Shown here: positions 46,992 to 59,601 of the stretch, piece by piece
Numbering within the stretch: the first letter of the stretch is position 1
Layout of the letters: each line of letters opens with the position of its first letter
NCBI GenBank assembly: GCA_050084515.1
Contig: CM114271.1
Coordinates: 44,702,001 to 44,766,000 of the forward strand
Origin: Blasia pusilla
Taxonomy: Eukaryota > Marchantiophyta > Marchantiopsida > Blasiales
Reading direction: 5' to 3'
DNA length: 64,000 nucleotides
Made by a program: the position numbers and the translations under genes
The notes under the pieces: model-generated
The model's database searches: none
Seen by the model: the letters and a program-made list of their open reading frames with translations, nothing else
Told to the model about the DNA's origin: nothing

Positions 46992-47603
46992 ACTTGTGCG
47001 AATGAAGGCCACGTATTGCGGCGACTGCGCTCGTTTCGTGTCGCCTCCGCGTAGTTTGGTAGATTTTGCACGTCTTGAATTATGAAATTCGAAATGGTAA
47101 TAGTTGGCTTGCTGCAAGCGTAATCCTTTGTACAGTGCCACTTCGTTAGAGATACTCTTTCCAGGTGTGAAACAAACTTGCACATACATTGAGTGCCTGG
47201 CACACGTCGGGGGTATTTTACCGAATGATAGGGAAATTGGGGACAGAATTGAGACTGTGAGAGTTCTCCATCTGTGTGCAGGCAGCGTTGCTTAACTTCT
47301 ACTTGTGCGCAGGAGGGCCACCGTATTGCGGAGACTGCGCTCGTTTCGTGTCGCCTCCGAGTAGTTTGGTAGATTTTACACGTCTTGAATGATGCAATTC
47401 GAAATGGTTATATTGGCTTGCTGCACGCGTAATCCTTTGTACAGTGCCAGTTCGTTTGAGATACTCTTTCCAGGTGTGAAACAAACTTGCACACATATTG
47501 AGTGCCTGGTACACGTCGAGGGTATTTTACCGAATGAGAGGAAAACCGGGGACAGAATTGAGACTGAGGGCTGTCCATCTGTGTGCAGCCAGCGTTGCTT
47601 GAG
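46992..47603. repeat. 309-bp tandem duplication
   Basis: Copy 1 starts at 46992 and copy 2 at 47301, both with ACTTGTGCG. Long shared blocks include GACTGCGCTCGTTTCGTGTC, TAATCCTTTGTACAGTGCCA, ACTCTTTCCAGGTGTGAAAC and GGGGACAGAATTGAGACTG. I estimate around 90% identity. On the minus strand both copies read VKSTKL.GGDTKRAQSPQY, but stops and indels shift the upstream parts, so a coding role is not supported. Confidence 0.9.
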
Positions 47604-49419
47604 TTTTAGCCAGCCGTCCTTTGAAATTCTGCCAAGGAAACCGGGTATCTTCTGAATGGATCTCAGCGACGTTTCCTCTTGCGCTAATTTTTTCTTGCGC
47701 CACTACTGGAACTGAAAGGAGGACTTTACGAGTTCTGGGATGTTGAAGATGTTGCTTCATGAGAAATCGGCCCAATCCAAGGGTACCTGCACTTCGGATC
47801 CCATCATTCAAAGTACATGTGATTGGTGCAGGTGAACTGCCAAACACTTTTCCGACACAGCTCAAGCAATGTAGGCAGTGCAATATTGGCCCGAGCTCAT
47901 AAGACTAGCCCTAGATGGCATATAAATGAAGTCCTAGACCTATAGTTGTCCCGAAATTCTACTTCCTCCAGACTTCAGAAACCTGAGCTTTACCTGCCCT
48001 AGCATAGCAGATCGAAGGTATGAAAAAATCAAGACAATCATTTTGATCCAAACCAGACACCTCCAGATTGTTACAATCTTCGGAATCATCCATATAAGAG
48101 AAGGGCAAGGACAGGTGTGGCAGTGATACTCAACATGAAGTTACATTAAGATGGTGGAATACATCACAGAAATCTACAGATGGTTCGATCGTAATAACTG
48201 AACCAAGCCTACTTTTTCCTTCCACCTCACCCATTGAAAGGCACCTGGACGAAGTCTGTATCAAACGACTGGAGTGACCCGTGTATTGTATTGCGTTTCC
48301 AAGGGAAAACTCAGAAGGAACGGGCAGTGTCCTCTACATCAAGTTCAGGTTTACAAGCACGGGGGATGGGGAAGGTCTGGGAGGCAAGACATTTGGCACT
48401 TTCACAAAGCTAGATCACTTACTGGCGCAAACATCCTCAATATCATAAAGGCTTCTCGAAAACTGTGGAAGCAAGATATTGAGCAAGATCACCCATATTA
48501 AGAAAAAAGGATGAAATCAGAGTTGTACATTTTCAACATCAGTCAAAACAAACTAGTGAGGTTAGAGGAGCTGGCTTGCATACTCACAACTGAAGCCAGC
48601 TTGCAGGCAGTCTGCACATCAGCAACCAAAACCAGGCATTATGTTCCGTGGATGGTTGCTGCTCACTGACTCATTGCAGTTCTTACAGAAAAGTCCTTAA
48701 TCGAGGACGAAGAGTGCCACTATGGAGAGGTAGTGGTTCCTTCTGGACAATACTGTGAGGAACATGCTAAGAAAAGCTGTTACTGAATCCATATGATCTG
48801 GTCATCGCCATGTACCTAGCTGAAGGGACCGAATGAGACCTTGCCATACTTAGAATACACCCTCAATCCGTGCAGGGCATCTCTCCATTCGAACATTGGG
48901 GTGGAACCTAGGTCACAATCTGCAGTTGGCTTGTTTTCAACTAGTGTAAACTTTCATCTCTTCCGAGTGTAGACCAAGTACACTTCGAGTAAAGTTTGAA
49001 TACTGAGTGAATGCTTCTCCCATGATATGCACGGGAACAGCTTCCGATGGTATCGCAAATCCAATGATAACATAATTGAACGAGAGGACATAATCTTGGC
49101 ATTTCTGGTCGCCAAAACTGGAAATAAAATCAGTGGCAGTTAGACAAACTGGCGTAGTCTGTAACTGATGTCGGAGGCCTTTCATCAGATCTCTTCTGTC
49201 CCGTCGACAACCCAATGATAAGAAGTGTTGTGGTGAAAGAAAGCCGAAGGAAATTCAACGATTCTCAAAACACTTACAGTCATCACGGGTACTTGACTAA
49301 GATGGCTGATAATGTCACTGTTTGGAACCCTCGGGGGATCTCATTTTAACAGGAGCCTCCAAACCTGTTCTGGTCGATTACTTGGGCGTGGGTATGAGCT
49401 TTTGCCTCGTATATACACT
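47604..49419. other. Region downstream of the NLR gene with unassigned small frames
   Basis: Two minus-strand frames stand out: 47527-47883 (118 codons, beginning MHCLHCLSCVGKVFG, overlapping the 309-bp repeat) and 48937-49215 (about 92 codons, non-ATG start, containing YVLSFNYVIIGFAIPSEAVPVHI). The second lies 3' of the NLR stop codon and could be an additional 3' exon if the NLR is alternatively spliced. Neither matches a family that I know. Confidence 0.25.
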
Positions 49420-52400
49420 CTATGACACGGTGTAGAGTTTAAAGCTAGGATTCATAGGTCCCTCCATGATCACCGAATCGTCATCCTTATGTACTTCCAC
49501 ATCCTCCTTGGTAAGGTCGTGCAATCCGGGAGGGAGATCACCCTTGAGGCCCGTGCAGCCCACCAGATTCAGGACCTGTAATGAGCGGAGCCCTGTAATC
49601 TCTGCTGGCAGTTTCGTTAACTTGGTGCAACAATTCAGTGACAGCTTCTGTAAGGCCGTCAAGTTTCCTATCTGCTTTGGAAGGTGTGTCAGATGCTTGC
49701 AGTAATCTAGATCTAGGGACTGGAGAGTGGTCAAACCCCACAATTCCTCTGGCAACCTGAGAAGAGCTGTGCAAGTACTCAGGGATAATCGCTGCAAAGA
49801 TCCAAGACACCCTATCTCCCGAGGAAGCTCCTTCAAACCTATACAAGAGCTCAAATTCAACCTCTCCAGAAATGCCAGACTTCCGATCTCCTTCGGGAGT
49901 TTCTCCAGTCTCGCACAATTTGTCAGAGATAGCTCCTCCAACATCCCCAGCTTTCCGATTTCAGGACATATAGAGGTCAAGGCGCAGTGACCGCAAGAAA
50001 GATAGGTCAAACTCCGTAAGCCTCCGATCTCTGCGGGTAATTGTGTCAAGCTCTTGCAGCGGCTCAGATCAAGCTTTTCAAGATTGGACAATGTCCCAAT
50101 CTCTGGAGGTAGCGAAGTCAAATTTTGGCACCCTGAAAGATCCATTTCTTTCAGATGCACAAGGTGCCCAAGGGATCTTGGAAGCTCTTTGATTCCCCCA
50201 CAATTCTCCATGCGGAACCTACAAAGAGTACGCAGATTTCCGAACGTCTCAGTGAGGTCCTGCAAACGGCTGCAGCTATAAAGGTGGAGTTCCACAAGCC
50301 CTGCCAGTTGTGCCACTGTGTCTGGCAACTCTTCCATGTTGTGACATCCAATCAACGTCAGATCCTTCAGCTGTGGTGGAAACTGCACAAGTCCATTGCA
50401 AGTGATGGAAGTATCAAATAGCTGAACACAATATAGTGACCATGTAATCAGAAGTACTCGAACAAAAGTCGAGCTGTTGAACTGGTTAGTGGAAGAATTT
50501 CCAGTTTACAGTAACCCCTATAACAATAGGGAGAGTAGATGGACCGTGTATGATTTCAAGAAGCAAATCTTTCATAAAAGTTGACAGCATAAGTCGAATA
50601 CGACACTGCGAGTAAACTGCTGAACTACTCAATCAACAACGGCCATCCACGATCTATCTAAAACTTACGACCATCCACTATCCATCTGAAACTTATGTAA
50701 AGGCGAATCAAGCCAGCACCAGTCCTGTTACTTTACAAATCACACCCATTTGAGGCTGCAATCATTTTCATTCTCTTTTCCTCAAACTATGTTGACAACT
50801 CTACTAGCTACCGACTCGGCTACCTTAACTCTAGACGAGTACTTCTCCAAGAGATCTTCTGTGAATTATGTGAATTGTATACAACCATGAAGATATGTGA
50901 GAGACTTTCCCCTAATGTCCTTTGAATATAAAAACAGACCTACTTCAAGGTATGAAGATTTATTTGGACACTTGGTGTAAAGTGTACAAACGTACCTTGA
51001 GATTCAAATCAATTTCGTGTGCCCTCAAGACAACCATCTCGAGCTTCTTCATGCGGTTCATCTGGAAAGGGATTTTCACTTCTGATGCAGGCTGACTCCG
51101 CCCCCAGTAGAAGAATTGGAGCTGATTAAGGGCCTTGGTGCAGTATCCTCGAACACCAGTGTCATGCAGTATCAAAAGACGCAAATTGGTCATTCGTTCT
51201 AGCATGTGCCCCTGAAGGGCCTCTCGGCAACTCAAGAGAGAGAGACCCTTAATGTTGCTGAGTTCCTGCAACCAGAGACGTGCCAAGTGGGCGTGTCAGA
51301 GAGATATCTTGACTGAGACAAACCATTCAACAAACAGAATATGACTAAGCGTCTTGTACAAGAGAAGTGTACTCCATGAAATTTCAACTGCAAAAGAAAT
51401 CAAATCATTCGATCACAAACTCTAAGCTTGGACAGTGACTGAGATTCTCCGGTCACTCTACACTTCCGAATTCTCACAGCTGACATCATTCTATGGTCTA
51501 CCCATGCATACAAATAGAAGAAACACTACACTACAGACCAAATCCCACGTGGTTCATCAGAAATATGTGCTTACATTTCCAGGGCCGTCCACCAACAGCC
51601 TTTCTGGCAGATGTGTCTGATCCTCGGACAGAACACGATTACCCTGAGCTCGACGGGAACCGATAGCAGCGAGGAGGTCGTGCATACCGACAAGCTCGAC
51701 CTTCCAAGGATGCTCAGAGTATCTGGTCCATTGAGCAATACCATAAAGACTCTCTGTATCTTTCTTGCTGGCCGCCAACAAGGCCTGGCTCATTAAGCAC
51801 TTCATTTGGGGCTTGCCTACTATTCGATCCACAAGCCTCCAATCCCAGCCTCGAAAGAAAATGGAAATATCTAAAAACGCTTCTTTAGATGACACATCAA
51901 GTCGATCATAGATGACCTGTAACTTGCTAAACATCTGATCTTCTGGAGAATCCAGTTCTTCAGCCTGCTTCATCTTCTTAGCTATTGTTGACCAGTGTTC
52001 CTCACTTTGATTTCCTTCATCTGCAAAATAAGAACCGGTGACCTTAAGAGCAAGAGGATTCCCATCACACAAAGGTACGACCTGGTCGACCATTTCTACG
52101 TACTTGTTGAGCATCCCATGACTCATTACCGGCTCCGAAGCTGCATGAGATAGGAAGAGAGTCTTAGCTTGCTGTGCAGTGAGAGGAGGAAGCTTGTATG
52201 GTAGGTAGTGATATTGAGGCATAGCCGGCCGACAGAGTTGATCTAACCGGTTGATGATAGCTAGAGAGGGAGAAGAAACTATCACTAAGCTTCTCAGGGG
52301 GAGAACTTTTCCAAGGCTGTGAGGAAAGAGCTCTCCTATAAGTCGGATGTCAAAGAGATTGTCGATTGCTATGCGCGCTTGCTTGTTGTTGTGTTTCAAC

Positions 52401-54476
52401 TTCTGCAATTGATACAGGAGGGCATTCCTTCCCTGTGCAGTGCTGGTGAACTCTTTCTTCCCTCCCCCGAGTTGTTGCAGCAGAGAGGCCTGCAATCTGC
52501 GAAGATCATCAGGCCTTTCACCGACTTCCACAGAAGCAAAGAGTCGCTTCTGAGATTTCTGGAGAGTCGTCACCACTTCATTGAGCAGAGTGGTCTTGCC
52601 AACCCCAGCTTGGCCATGAATTCCCACCAGACACACTCCAGACTTTTCAAAGAAATTGATGATATGGCCGACATGTTGCTCCTGCCCGATGCTCATGGAC
52701 TGTAAGGCAGGAGGCTTCTTGATGACAGATTGGGCCACACGGTTCCCGACTGCAGCCAGTGTGGCAAACATGAGATTGTCCTGCAAAACTTTAAGTTCAC
52801 CCAGGACTTCGTCGAGTTGCTGTGGCACTCCATCCGACAGAGACTTTCTGGCCATCCAGACACTCACGGGAGAGCAGCAGCTGCCGAATCGGTACACACG
52901 AGAAAAACGGTCAGCGCCATTGACGACAGAACATGGCAAGCTTCTGGGAATTGCGTGAAACATCTGGGGATCTCATAACAGAACGATGTCCTAAAGCGCG
53001 CTATCGAAAAGCGTCAACACTGCATTGAAACACGACTGAGCGAAGATCGTATACAGCGGTGTCCATGGTGTAGACCAGCACCTGTTGTATCGTTGACTCG
53101 AGTCGACTTTGGACTCCAGATGCTTGATGACGGAAAAAGCATACAGGAGGGTACCCGTTGCGATCTTGAAGATGTCGCTGTCTGTTTCCAAACAAAGCTT
53201 GAGCTCATCAATCTGGTCACCAATGTAGTCGATCTGTTGCTGAAGGGACGCCATTTTGTCCGTGCTGTAGGCCACGCAGTGAGTCCGTGCTGTCATATAC
53301 CCCACCATCTTGAAAGCCAGGCCAAACCAGCTCAAGTTACCGGCTTCTCTTAGTATTTCCCATTGCAGGTTCTCGAATATGAGAACGCGATCTTTCACCT
53401 GTGAGTCCGTCACCTACGCAGCAAGGAAATCAAAGTCATAACTCTAACAGGGTGGAACTTCACCTCGTCGCGCTGCTTTTCAGTGCGTCGCATCGCCTAC
53501 CGACTAGCCAACTACACGCGAGCTCCATCCATCAAACGAGAAAGTCCAGCAATCTCAAGATTAGCAATCGATTGTCTTCATTGGAGTACCGGGCTACCAT
53601 GTCGCCGGATGGTTCGACGACAGAAAAGAGAGAACACGGAGAGCACTGCGTGAAACGTGTATTTCTCCTGAACGGCCTCGGGACGGACGGGAGTGAGTGA
53701 GTGAGTCAAGGCGATAACGCCACGTCCCGTCGTAACGATCACGAGCACCTTGATCGCAGAACTTACAGCCTCCATCCCAGAAATTATCTAGCTGAGATTG
53801 CAGCGGCAGGAACACGGATGATTGCTGCTGATCATGAGACCGGGAGAGGACGGGAGGCCTTCAAAAACTGGATTGGCAAGATAATCGTTTCGATCTCCGT
53901 CCTCGCTCTTATAGTACTCCTCTCTCTGTGAAGCTTGCGGCCTTTCGGCATGAGAGGAGACGGAACAAGTAGGACTCACTCGACTTCTCCACTACAGACG
54001 GCTAGAGCAGGTGCGCGGACGCATTCGAGCAAGGAGAAGTAGGAGGAAAGAATCTGCTCAAAGGAAAGGCAGTGGTGGTGGGGAGGGACATGCCATCGGG
54101 AATTGGAGGGATTACGCACCTTTCTCCGCAGTTCTTCCAAGTAGACACTGTGTGAAGTCAGAAATTCGTCTACGCTCTTATAGTCCTCCTTGCTAAAGGC
54201 GACCGGCGTGCTGACATCGGGCTCGGGCTCTGGTACCGTCGGACTCATTGAGTCCTTGTCGCTGTATCTGGTAGGACTGGAGCACTCCTGCCATTTGGGA
54301 GTGGCGAAGGTGTTGGACTTGTCAAAGCGGAATGCGGTTCCGCTCTTCGGGGCCACCTTCCCGGCTTCAATTCGCCCACCGTCAGGCTCCCCTGTGGAGT
54401 TCGGCATCACGCCGTCGTCACGCACCCTGTTGGTCACTATATTGTTGAGAAGCCTCGTTTCTTCGGGTTGAGACAT
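49420..54476 (-). CDS. NB-ARC leucine-rich-repeat immune receptor (NLR), five exons
   Basis: The model joins minus-strand exons 54476-54120, 53398-53082, 52880-51575, 51265-50996 and 50421-49420. All introns are GT-AG and frames match, giving about 1,083 residues. NLRs detect pathogen effectors and trigger immune signalling. Residues 1-270 are not TIR, and no RPW8, kinase or hydrolase signature is visible. They include a helical stretch joining exons 1 and 2 (YLEELRRKVKDRVLIFENLQWEILREAG). NB-ARC motifs follow: P-loop GIHGQAGVGKTT (about 311-322), kinase-2-like ARIAIDNLFD, RNBS-B SLVIVSSPS, GLPL-like CDGNPLALKV, RNBS-D LDISIFFRG and MHD GMHDLL. Exon 4 encodes a linker, and exon 5 about ten 24-residue LRRs of the type LPxEIGxLxxLxxLxLSxC. 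The exon 2/3 splice is the least certain, because the two frames end and start within 30 bp. Confidence 0.88.
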
Positions 54477-57400
54477 TACGATCACAAGTGCATCCTTCGT
54501 TCGAGAGGCGGAAATCGAGAGGTGTGGCCGCTCCACTGCAGAGTAGTACCAACCTTGTCGAAATTTATGAGGGCAATGTTCCGATCAGATTTCACGTCCC
54601 TCGCTCGGAGGAAGCGTCGGATCCAGATCTAACACCTTGTTCCTCCCAAATCTACAAGCCGGCTCAGGTATGCACGGATAACTTCGCCAACCTGTGCACT
54701 ATCCAAATCTGACGAGTACTACTCCGGAAACGAAACTGGTTCTCCCCTGGACTCCTCTGCAGCTCCCGGAAATCCACATTCATTCGCCACCCCGGTACCT
54801 GTTTGGACTCCTCGGAGTCTTCAGAGATAGCCAGGCATTCGACGCAAACCATGCAGAGAACCCCTTCCGCGTGTGTTCTCTACCTCCTTCATGTTTTTTT
54901 CCCATTTCTCCGTCGCTTCAACATATCACACGCATGTGAGCGCCCGCTCACATGGATCCAATCGGCCGTTGCAGGTACACCGGGGATCTGGCCGTGACGA
55001 GCAATCTGGGCAATAATATCCAGACGACGCTCGGACTTATCGATCCAGTTGCCACCGCTCGAGTCCGATATGGAACGATTGCTCCCACAGAGAGGGGGGA
55101 GGAGCGCCTAGTCGGATAGTCGACGAAGGAAGCGTCCTGCCATCAGTTCGACGAGGAGATGAAGCATTTCCCTCGTCAGTTTGACATCCAACAATGCCAG
55201 CTCAGACAGACACGGGACAATGCGCGGAGATAAGGGGACGGCTGCGCGATGTACCGAGTCTTTGCGTCTCCGAATGCGAGCGAGTCAGGAACGATCGGCA
55301 GGCTGTGCAGCAGCGAGAGTAATAAAAGCCCCACGGAGACCTCTGGCTACGAACACCATGAGCGCGTCAATCCACGATGGTCGGAATCACAATTAGCTTC
55401 CCGCAGTGATGTACAACCACATCTAGCAGAGCCTTCGAAACTATTGTACCCCCGGGAAACATCGATGCCGTGTACAGTAAGAGAGACGCGCTGATAAGCT
55501 CTGTCTCTTGGCTCGAGACACCTTCATTGAGATTGGACCGGGAGCAAGCGAAGTGAGAGCCTGGGATCCAGAAAGTGCCGAAGGAAAGCAAAAGATGGCG
55601 AGTGAAATCGAGTGCGGTAAGATTACTGTGCCCACCCCCGACTGCCTGTCTCGCAGACTGCGGGGGTCACCGCCGAGTTTCCAACCGCACGCTTACCGCA
55701 GTAGGGCATAGCTCAGAGGGGCGAAGTGCTCTCGCTCGCTAGAAAGAGAAAGAAAGAAAGCAAAGCAGCGTACAATGGAAGCCGGGCAGCGACAGCCGAG
55801 AAGTGGGGGTCAGCGAGGGATCCATTGGGGCTACATCGACGGGCTCGATGGGCCCCACCTCACCCCCACCCCCACCCCCACCCCTCCGGCCGAGGAGGCC
55901 GTACCCCCGAGGCACGCAGGCCCGGCCCCCCCGTCTCGTCTATTCCACTGTGGGCCCCCACCTCTCTCCTCTGTCACCTCTCTCTCACCACCTCCTGCCT
56001 CTTCCTCCTCAAGTTGCTTTCGATCCGCATCACCAGCACTCAACGCCCCCCAACCAACAAAAACAACAACAACAACCACTATTTACCACGCCGATGTACG
56101 AGGAACCAGCCCCTCAGCTCTTCTTCGTGAATCATGACTCGCTCTTTCAGTCAGTCGGTCCGGCCGCTCCACACACTCGAGCACATTCAGCTCCACACGT
56201 CACGCCCTGCTGGTCCGTCTCTGCCCTCTGTCGTCTCCTCCATCCCTCCGTTCGTAGCTCCGCTTCGTTCCTCCTTCCTTCCGTTTGCGCCACCGTCGAC
56301 TCGGGGGGGCCGAGGAAGAGAGACGACCGCGGCAGAGGTACGATCTTCTTCATCACTGCTGCTCCTCTCTACCGAAACCCTACCCCGTCGCCTTTATGAC
56401 CAGCTTTTTTTCTTTCCTTTCCTTTCCTTTCCTTTCCTTTCCCACACTCGATATGAGATCTTGTGGTTGTTTGTTGCTACCTACGCAAGGCAAGGTCGCC
56501 GGCGCACTGCTGGAAGATCGAAGATCAGGCGCACCCTTCTCAAGGCTGCTGCGCTGAGATGTAGCGATTCGGCGAACCCGTATGGTGGTACACTCGTGGG
56601 AATGGGAAAATTCTCCCCCTGACTTACCGTTCGCTTGGCCGTCTCTGCCGTCTGTCGACCTGTCAGGCCCGTACAGGCATTTTGGCGATCCGTCGCCGAG
56701 GTTCGCAACTTCGCAACAGGCCGGGGGCTCTCGGGCTGTGATGATGGAGGGGGAGCCTGGGGGACTCCGGGCCAGCGGACCCTCCTGCGACGGCGGCGTT
56801 CACATAGTCGCCACGTGTCCATACCATCAATCATGCGCAGAAGCTCCTGCCTAAACCGTAGGATCCTCTCTGGAGACTCACAACAGTCGTCGATCCCTCT
56901 CGGCGCTATTCTCCGCATATTGCTCTCGCCGTGGAATCATTCCTTCCTTTCCCGATGGAGCTAGAGGCCTTTACATATTTTCCCCCCGCAGTCCAGTCCA
57001 CCACCCCCTCCTGGAACCCTGACTCCTCCTCAACCCGCGTCAGCTGCAGAGGAAGATCGACGGAGTCCTTCACGTCAGGCGACTCGGGCCGTTCTCAGGA
57101 CGACAGAGCAGAGAGTCAGAGAGACGGAGACGACGAAGACGACCGACACTGGGATACGTCTATACGGGGTAGCTTTGCCTCCAGAGACCGTACGATGGAT
57201 CCATAGAAATTCAACGCCGGCGAGTAAGACTCTTACTCGCCGGTGAGAACAAACTCGTGACGAAAAGAAAGTACCCAGTTGCCCTCTCCGGTACCTGCCC
57301 CTGACTGCGCTCCTGCCTCACAGGTAAAAATAGACAACTTCTCTCTACGTTTGGGTGACTCCGGATCTGCTGCTCTTCCTAAACAGGGACGCTGCCAAAA
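54477..57400. other. GC-rich region upstream of the NLR with low-complexity tracts
   Basis: This should contain the NLR promoter and 5' UTR. Tracts include (CCCCCA)n at about 55858-55885 and (TTTCC)n at about 56417-56443. A plus-strand frame near 54545-54668 (NLVEIYEGNVPIRFHVPR, followed by CAG/GTATGC) looks faintly exon-like but is alone. Several overlapping long frames between 55700 and 56950 on both strands are Pro/Arg/Ser-rich composition artefacts. No gene is called. Confidence 0.4.
57215..57245. repeat. GC-rich hairpin
   Basis: A perfect 12-bp stem (CCGGCGAGTAAG at 57217-57228, complement at 57232-57243) encloses a 3-nt loop. One G-T and one further C-G pair extend it to 14 bp. Confidence 0.85.
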
Positions 57401-59596
57401 TCATGTGAGAGATAACAAATGACAGCGTCCATATTTCCTAAAATGCCGCTAATACAACATGCGAGATCCCTGGACACGGGAACTGGAAGGCATTCATGCG
57501 CAACAACCCACTGGTTCCTAATAGGGCGGCTCCAATGTGTCGCTATAAAGCTGGTTAAGGACGGTACTAGAACCTACACTCATATAAATTTCTCTCGTGG
57601 ACTTTTATGGTACGTGTTTCGTTACCATTGACACGAGCCACAAAACCTCCGTACGGATCTTAGGGTAGGAGATACCTCAAAATTTTGGGAAGTTGTCCAC
57701 ACTTGGGAAGACATGACCATTCCACATCCATGCTAAATTTTGAGTTTCTATGAATGAAATTTCATTTCCACAAGTTTCTAATATTGTAAAAAATGGACTC
57801 CGTGTGCGGTCCTTTGCGAGGGGGCGGGAGAGCGAGTAATTAGTGAACACATGTGGAGCAATGAACGGGGAGATCCGGGGTTACGAGTAATCGTAGCCGG
57901 CCAAAATCAAAATTTTCCGATTCAATCCAAACTCGTCAGGAAAATACTAGCAAGTTTAGGGGGATTTCTTTGTAAACGTATCTGAAAAGCCGGATGGAAA
58001 TCTAAGTTTACCGGTCCGGGCTCTGGAACACCGGTTCTCGTGAAAAAACTCCCCGGACTATGGTGTGGAGGACATGTGAATAGCCTAGTGGAGAGGGGAA
58101 AAAAGGGGAGTGTATGTAGGGGCCGTAAAAATATGATCATTTCTCTTGATGAAAAAATTATTTTAGTATGCAGTTCTAATGATTTGATCCTTTGGATCTC
58201 ATGGGTTTGATTTAATCAACCATTATCATATTTTCATAAATTAGACAATGTGATTCTTTCAGGTTTGAATTCTCCTAATTTTGAATTCTTTTACTCATTT
58301 CCATACAATCCTCACTTGACCCTCTGTAGTGATCACGGATGGCGGTATCCCAATCAGTGACACGTGTCACTAATTATCTCATGAAAATAGGGTACATCAT
58401 GACTCGTTTCACTATTTTGGGTATCACCATCCGGGATGCACTCCTCCCACAATAGTATAGATTACAACACACCAGAGGGATTCTTCAAGTAGAGATCATA
58501 GAATTTTAATCAAATGATGCCATGTGTTTGCATTTTTTTATCATATGGCCTAACATGCTGACTTTTTATTCCTCTTTGTGTTTTGTTTCAAAATGTTCCT
58601 TGTATTGTACCCTCTATCCAAATCACTCTCATACATTCTTTTATCTCAACAACAAAAAATTCTTATTGTAATTCAACTTAGAAACAAAATTCAAATTCTA
58701 TGAGATAAATTGTTGAGGCTATCATAGGAAGGTCTTTTCAAGTCCAAGAAGAGTGTTAATTGTGGAGTCTTCTCATGTGCATTTCATCAAACCTATATCT
58801 ATAAGGTCTCCAAAAATTAATTTGTCTAATATCTTTCTAAAGAAGAGAATATGATGAAAAAAAAAACCATTGGATCAAAAACTCCCTTAACATCATCGGC
58901 ATGCACCATATCCTGTATAAATGTAGCCTCCAAAAATTTTGAGAGATGAATTCCTTTCTATTAAGCAACTTCCTTTGTCCTTGAAAAGTTGAAAACCAAC
59001 ACACACCTTGTGTTATGAAACGTTCAAGTAAACAAGCATAATTTGGATCCTTGCACAATGGACTTGCATCATAATCTTCACTAAAAACCCACAAAGAGAT
59101 CTGAATTAATATAAACGATTAGAAAAGAAATCCATATACCAACTAATATGAAGACTGGATACCATCAATAGAAAAATGCATGTGTAAAAAGCTATGACAA
59201 CTTAAGAAAAACATCACATACTAGTAATGAAACAAGCATAATTTGGATCCTTGCACATTGGACTTGCATTGTAATCTTCACTTAAAACCCAGGAAGAGAT
59301 TTGAATGAATGGAAACCATTAGTAATGAAATCCATAAACCAAATAATATGAAGATTGGATACCATCGATGGAAGTATGCGTGCGTAAAAAGCTATGACAA
59401 CTTAAGAAAAAACATCACAAAATAGTAATCAAATGATAGATCATCGCAATTTCTTCTTATCCGGCTATAAAATTATCCTCAAATCCGATCATTTTTCTAT
59501 TCCTAAGCGTTAGGAAAACAATCATAGATGTAACTTTAACCCCTAAAAAAGATGATAATGACATCCAACAAGATTATTTCCATGGGACGAAAGAAA
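57401..59596. other. AT-rich spacer with repeat fragments
   Basis: No gene was recognised. On the minus strand TCTATACTATTGTGGG, a Helitron-like 5' end, begins at about 58463; its 3' end was not found. A 200-bp tandem duplication follows at 59034-59433. Confidence 0.45.
59034..59433. repeat. 200-bp tandem duplication
   Basis: AAGCATAATTTGGATCC recurs at 59034 and 59234. The blocks GACTTGCAT, GAAATCCATA, ATATGAAGA.TGGATACCAT and AAAAAGCTATGACAACTTAA occur at the same offset. Copies differ by scattered substitutions. Confidence 0.88.
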
Positions 59597-59601
59597 GTAC
59601 C

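Noticed and set aside
54545-54668. Possible isolated plus-strand exon ending CAG/GTATGC
   Set aside because: The peptide looks plausible, but no neighbouring exon continues it, and it lies in the NLR upstream region.
55726-56950. Several overlapping frames of 90-198 codons on both strands
   Set aside because: They consist of Pro/His/Arg/Ser-rich low-complexity translations of C-rich DNA. One minus-strand segment (PERILRFRQELLRMIDG) looked protein-like but is isolated and could not be tied to a family.
8893-59433. Short direct repeats as a CRISPR-like array
   Set aside because: All repeats found are tandem duplications, microsatellites or transposon parts. None has regular repeat-spacer structure, and the DNA is nuclear plant DNA.
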